Part shown: piece by piece, positions 63,942-64,000 of the stretch
How positions within the stretch are numbered: the stretch's first letter is position 1
Layout: each line of letters opens with the position of its first letter
Assembly: GCF_004363045.1 (NCBI RefSeq)
Contig: NZ_SNYJ01000007.1
Span: 124,001 to 188,000 of the forward strand
Direction: 5' to 3'
Length of the DNA: 64,000 bases
DNA from: Aureibacillus halotolerans
Lineage (GTDB): Bacteria; Bacillota; Bacilli; Bacillales; DSM-28697
Translations under genes and position numbers: made by a program
Notes under the pieces: model-generated
What the model was told of the DNA's origin: nothing
The model's input: the letters and a program-made list of their open reading frames with translations, nothing else
Databases searched by the model: none

Positions 63942-64000
63942 ATGTTTAAGAAAGTGTCTAGTCGAAAGATCGATACGATCATTGGAGTGTGTTGCCTGAT
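63942..64000 (+). CDS. Bactofilin-like gene start (3' partial)
   Basis: GAGGT precedes ATG 63942. The 19 visible codons read MFKKVSSRKIDTIIGVCCL. The SSRKIDTIIG segment is like the start of polymer-forming cytoskeletal (bactofilin/CcmA) proteins. Cut by the window end, so tentative. Confidence 0.4.
   Translation, partial: MFKKVSSRKIDTIIGVCCL

Overview
The window looks like chromosome from a spore-forming member of the Bacillaceae with moderate GC content. An alkaliphile-like genus such as Shouchella, Alkalihalobacillus or Halalkalibacterium is my best guess, not a demonstrated fact. Support: an SspN small acid-soluble spore protein gene, GltC/GltAB, bacillithiol deacetylase BshB2 with YojF, OdhAB, an S-box (SAM-I) riboswitch on methionine salvage genes, frequent TTG/GTG starts with strong AGGAGG sites, and the YneP-YneQ-YneR-PlsY-YneT gene set known from Bacillus subtilis. 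I see no rRNA or tRNA gene, CRISPR array, intact insertion sequence or phage structural gene.

Layout. 1-6.5 kb: the end of a CadA-type metal ATPase, sspN, a double-AAA+ SpoVK/CbxX-type protein, yneP, yneQ, yneR and a YwaF-type membrane protein. 6.9-14.1 kb: divergent gltC and gltAB (glutamate synthase). 14.3-19.8 kb: a zinc alcohol/polyol dehydrogenase, then a four-gene Ugp-type ABC importer preceded by PhoP-like hexamers. 20-25 kb: an RNase J-like metallo-beta-lactamase protein, plsY and a GH18 glycosidase, separated by noncoding stretches full of a dispersed repeat. 25.4-30.6 kb: a two-gene osmoprotectant/ergothioneine-type ABC system with permease and binding protein fused, yneT, zinc-independent ribosomal protein L31, yojF-bshB2 and a DUF1992 gene. 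31-35.2 kb: a LacI-family regulator with operator-like repeats, a MurG-like glycosyltransferase, and an aimR-aimP (arbitrium-type) peptide-signalling pair with no phage genes around it. 35.9-40 kb: odhAB. 40-45 kb: small accessory genes, including an ECF41-type sigma factor with a DoxX-like partner and a matching autoregulatory promoter, a TspO-like protein, a holin-like protein and a PadR/HAAS-domain pair. 45.2-52 kb: methionine salvage, mtnKA (leftward, S-box) and mtnWXBD (rightward), then an M20 amidohydrolase. 52-64 kb: accessory genes (GNAT, VOC, nucleotidyltransferase-like, cysteine dioxygenase-like, XRE/DUF6442), rifampin phosphotransferase rph with a probable divergent small RNA, a Nudix gene, a decayed PadR-DUF1048-ABC operon, an Asp-nucleophile alpha/beta hydrolase, a CGNR zinc-finger regulator and the first codons of a bactofilin-like gene.

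The items I rank highest are the arbitrium-type pair in a housekeeping neighbourhood, the promoter-terminator unit antisense to the rph leader, the dispersed repeat family, and three regulatory matches that fit their genes (ECF41 promoter, PhoP-like box, LacI-family repeats).
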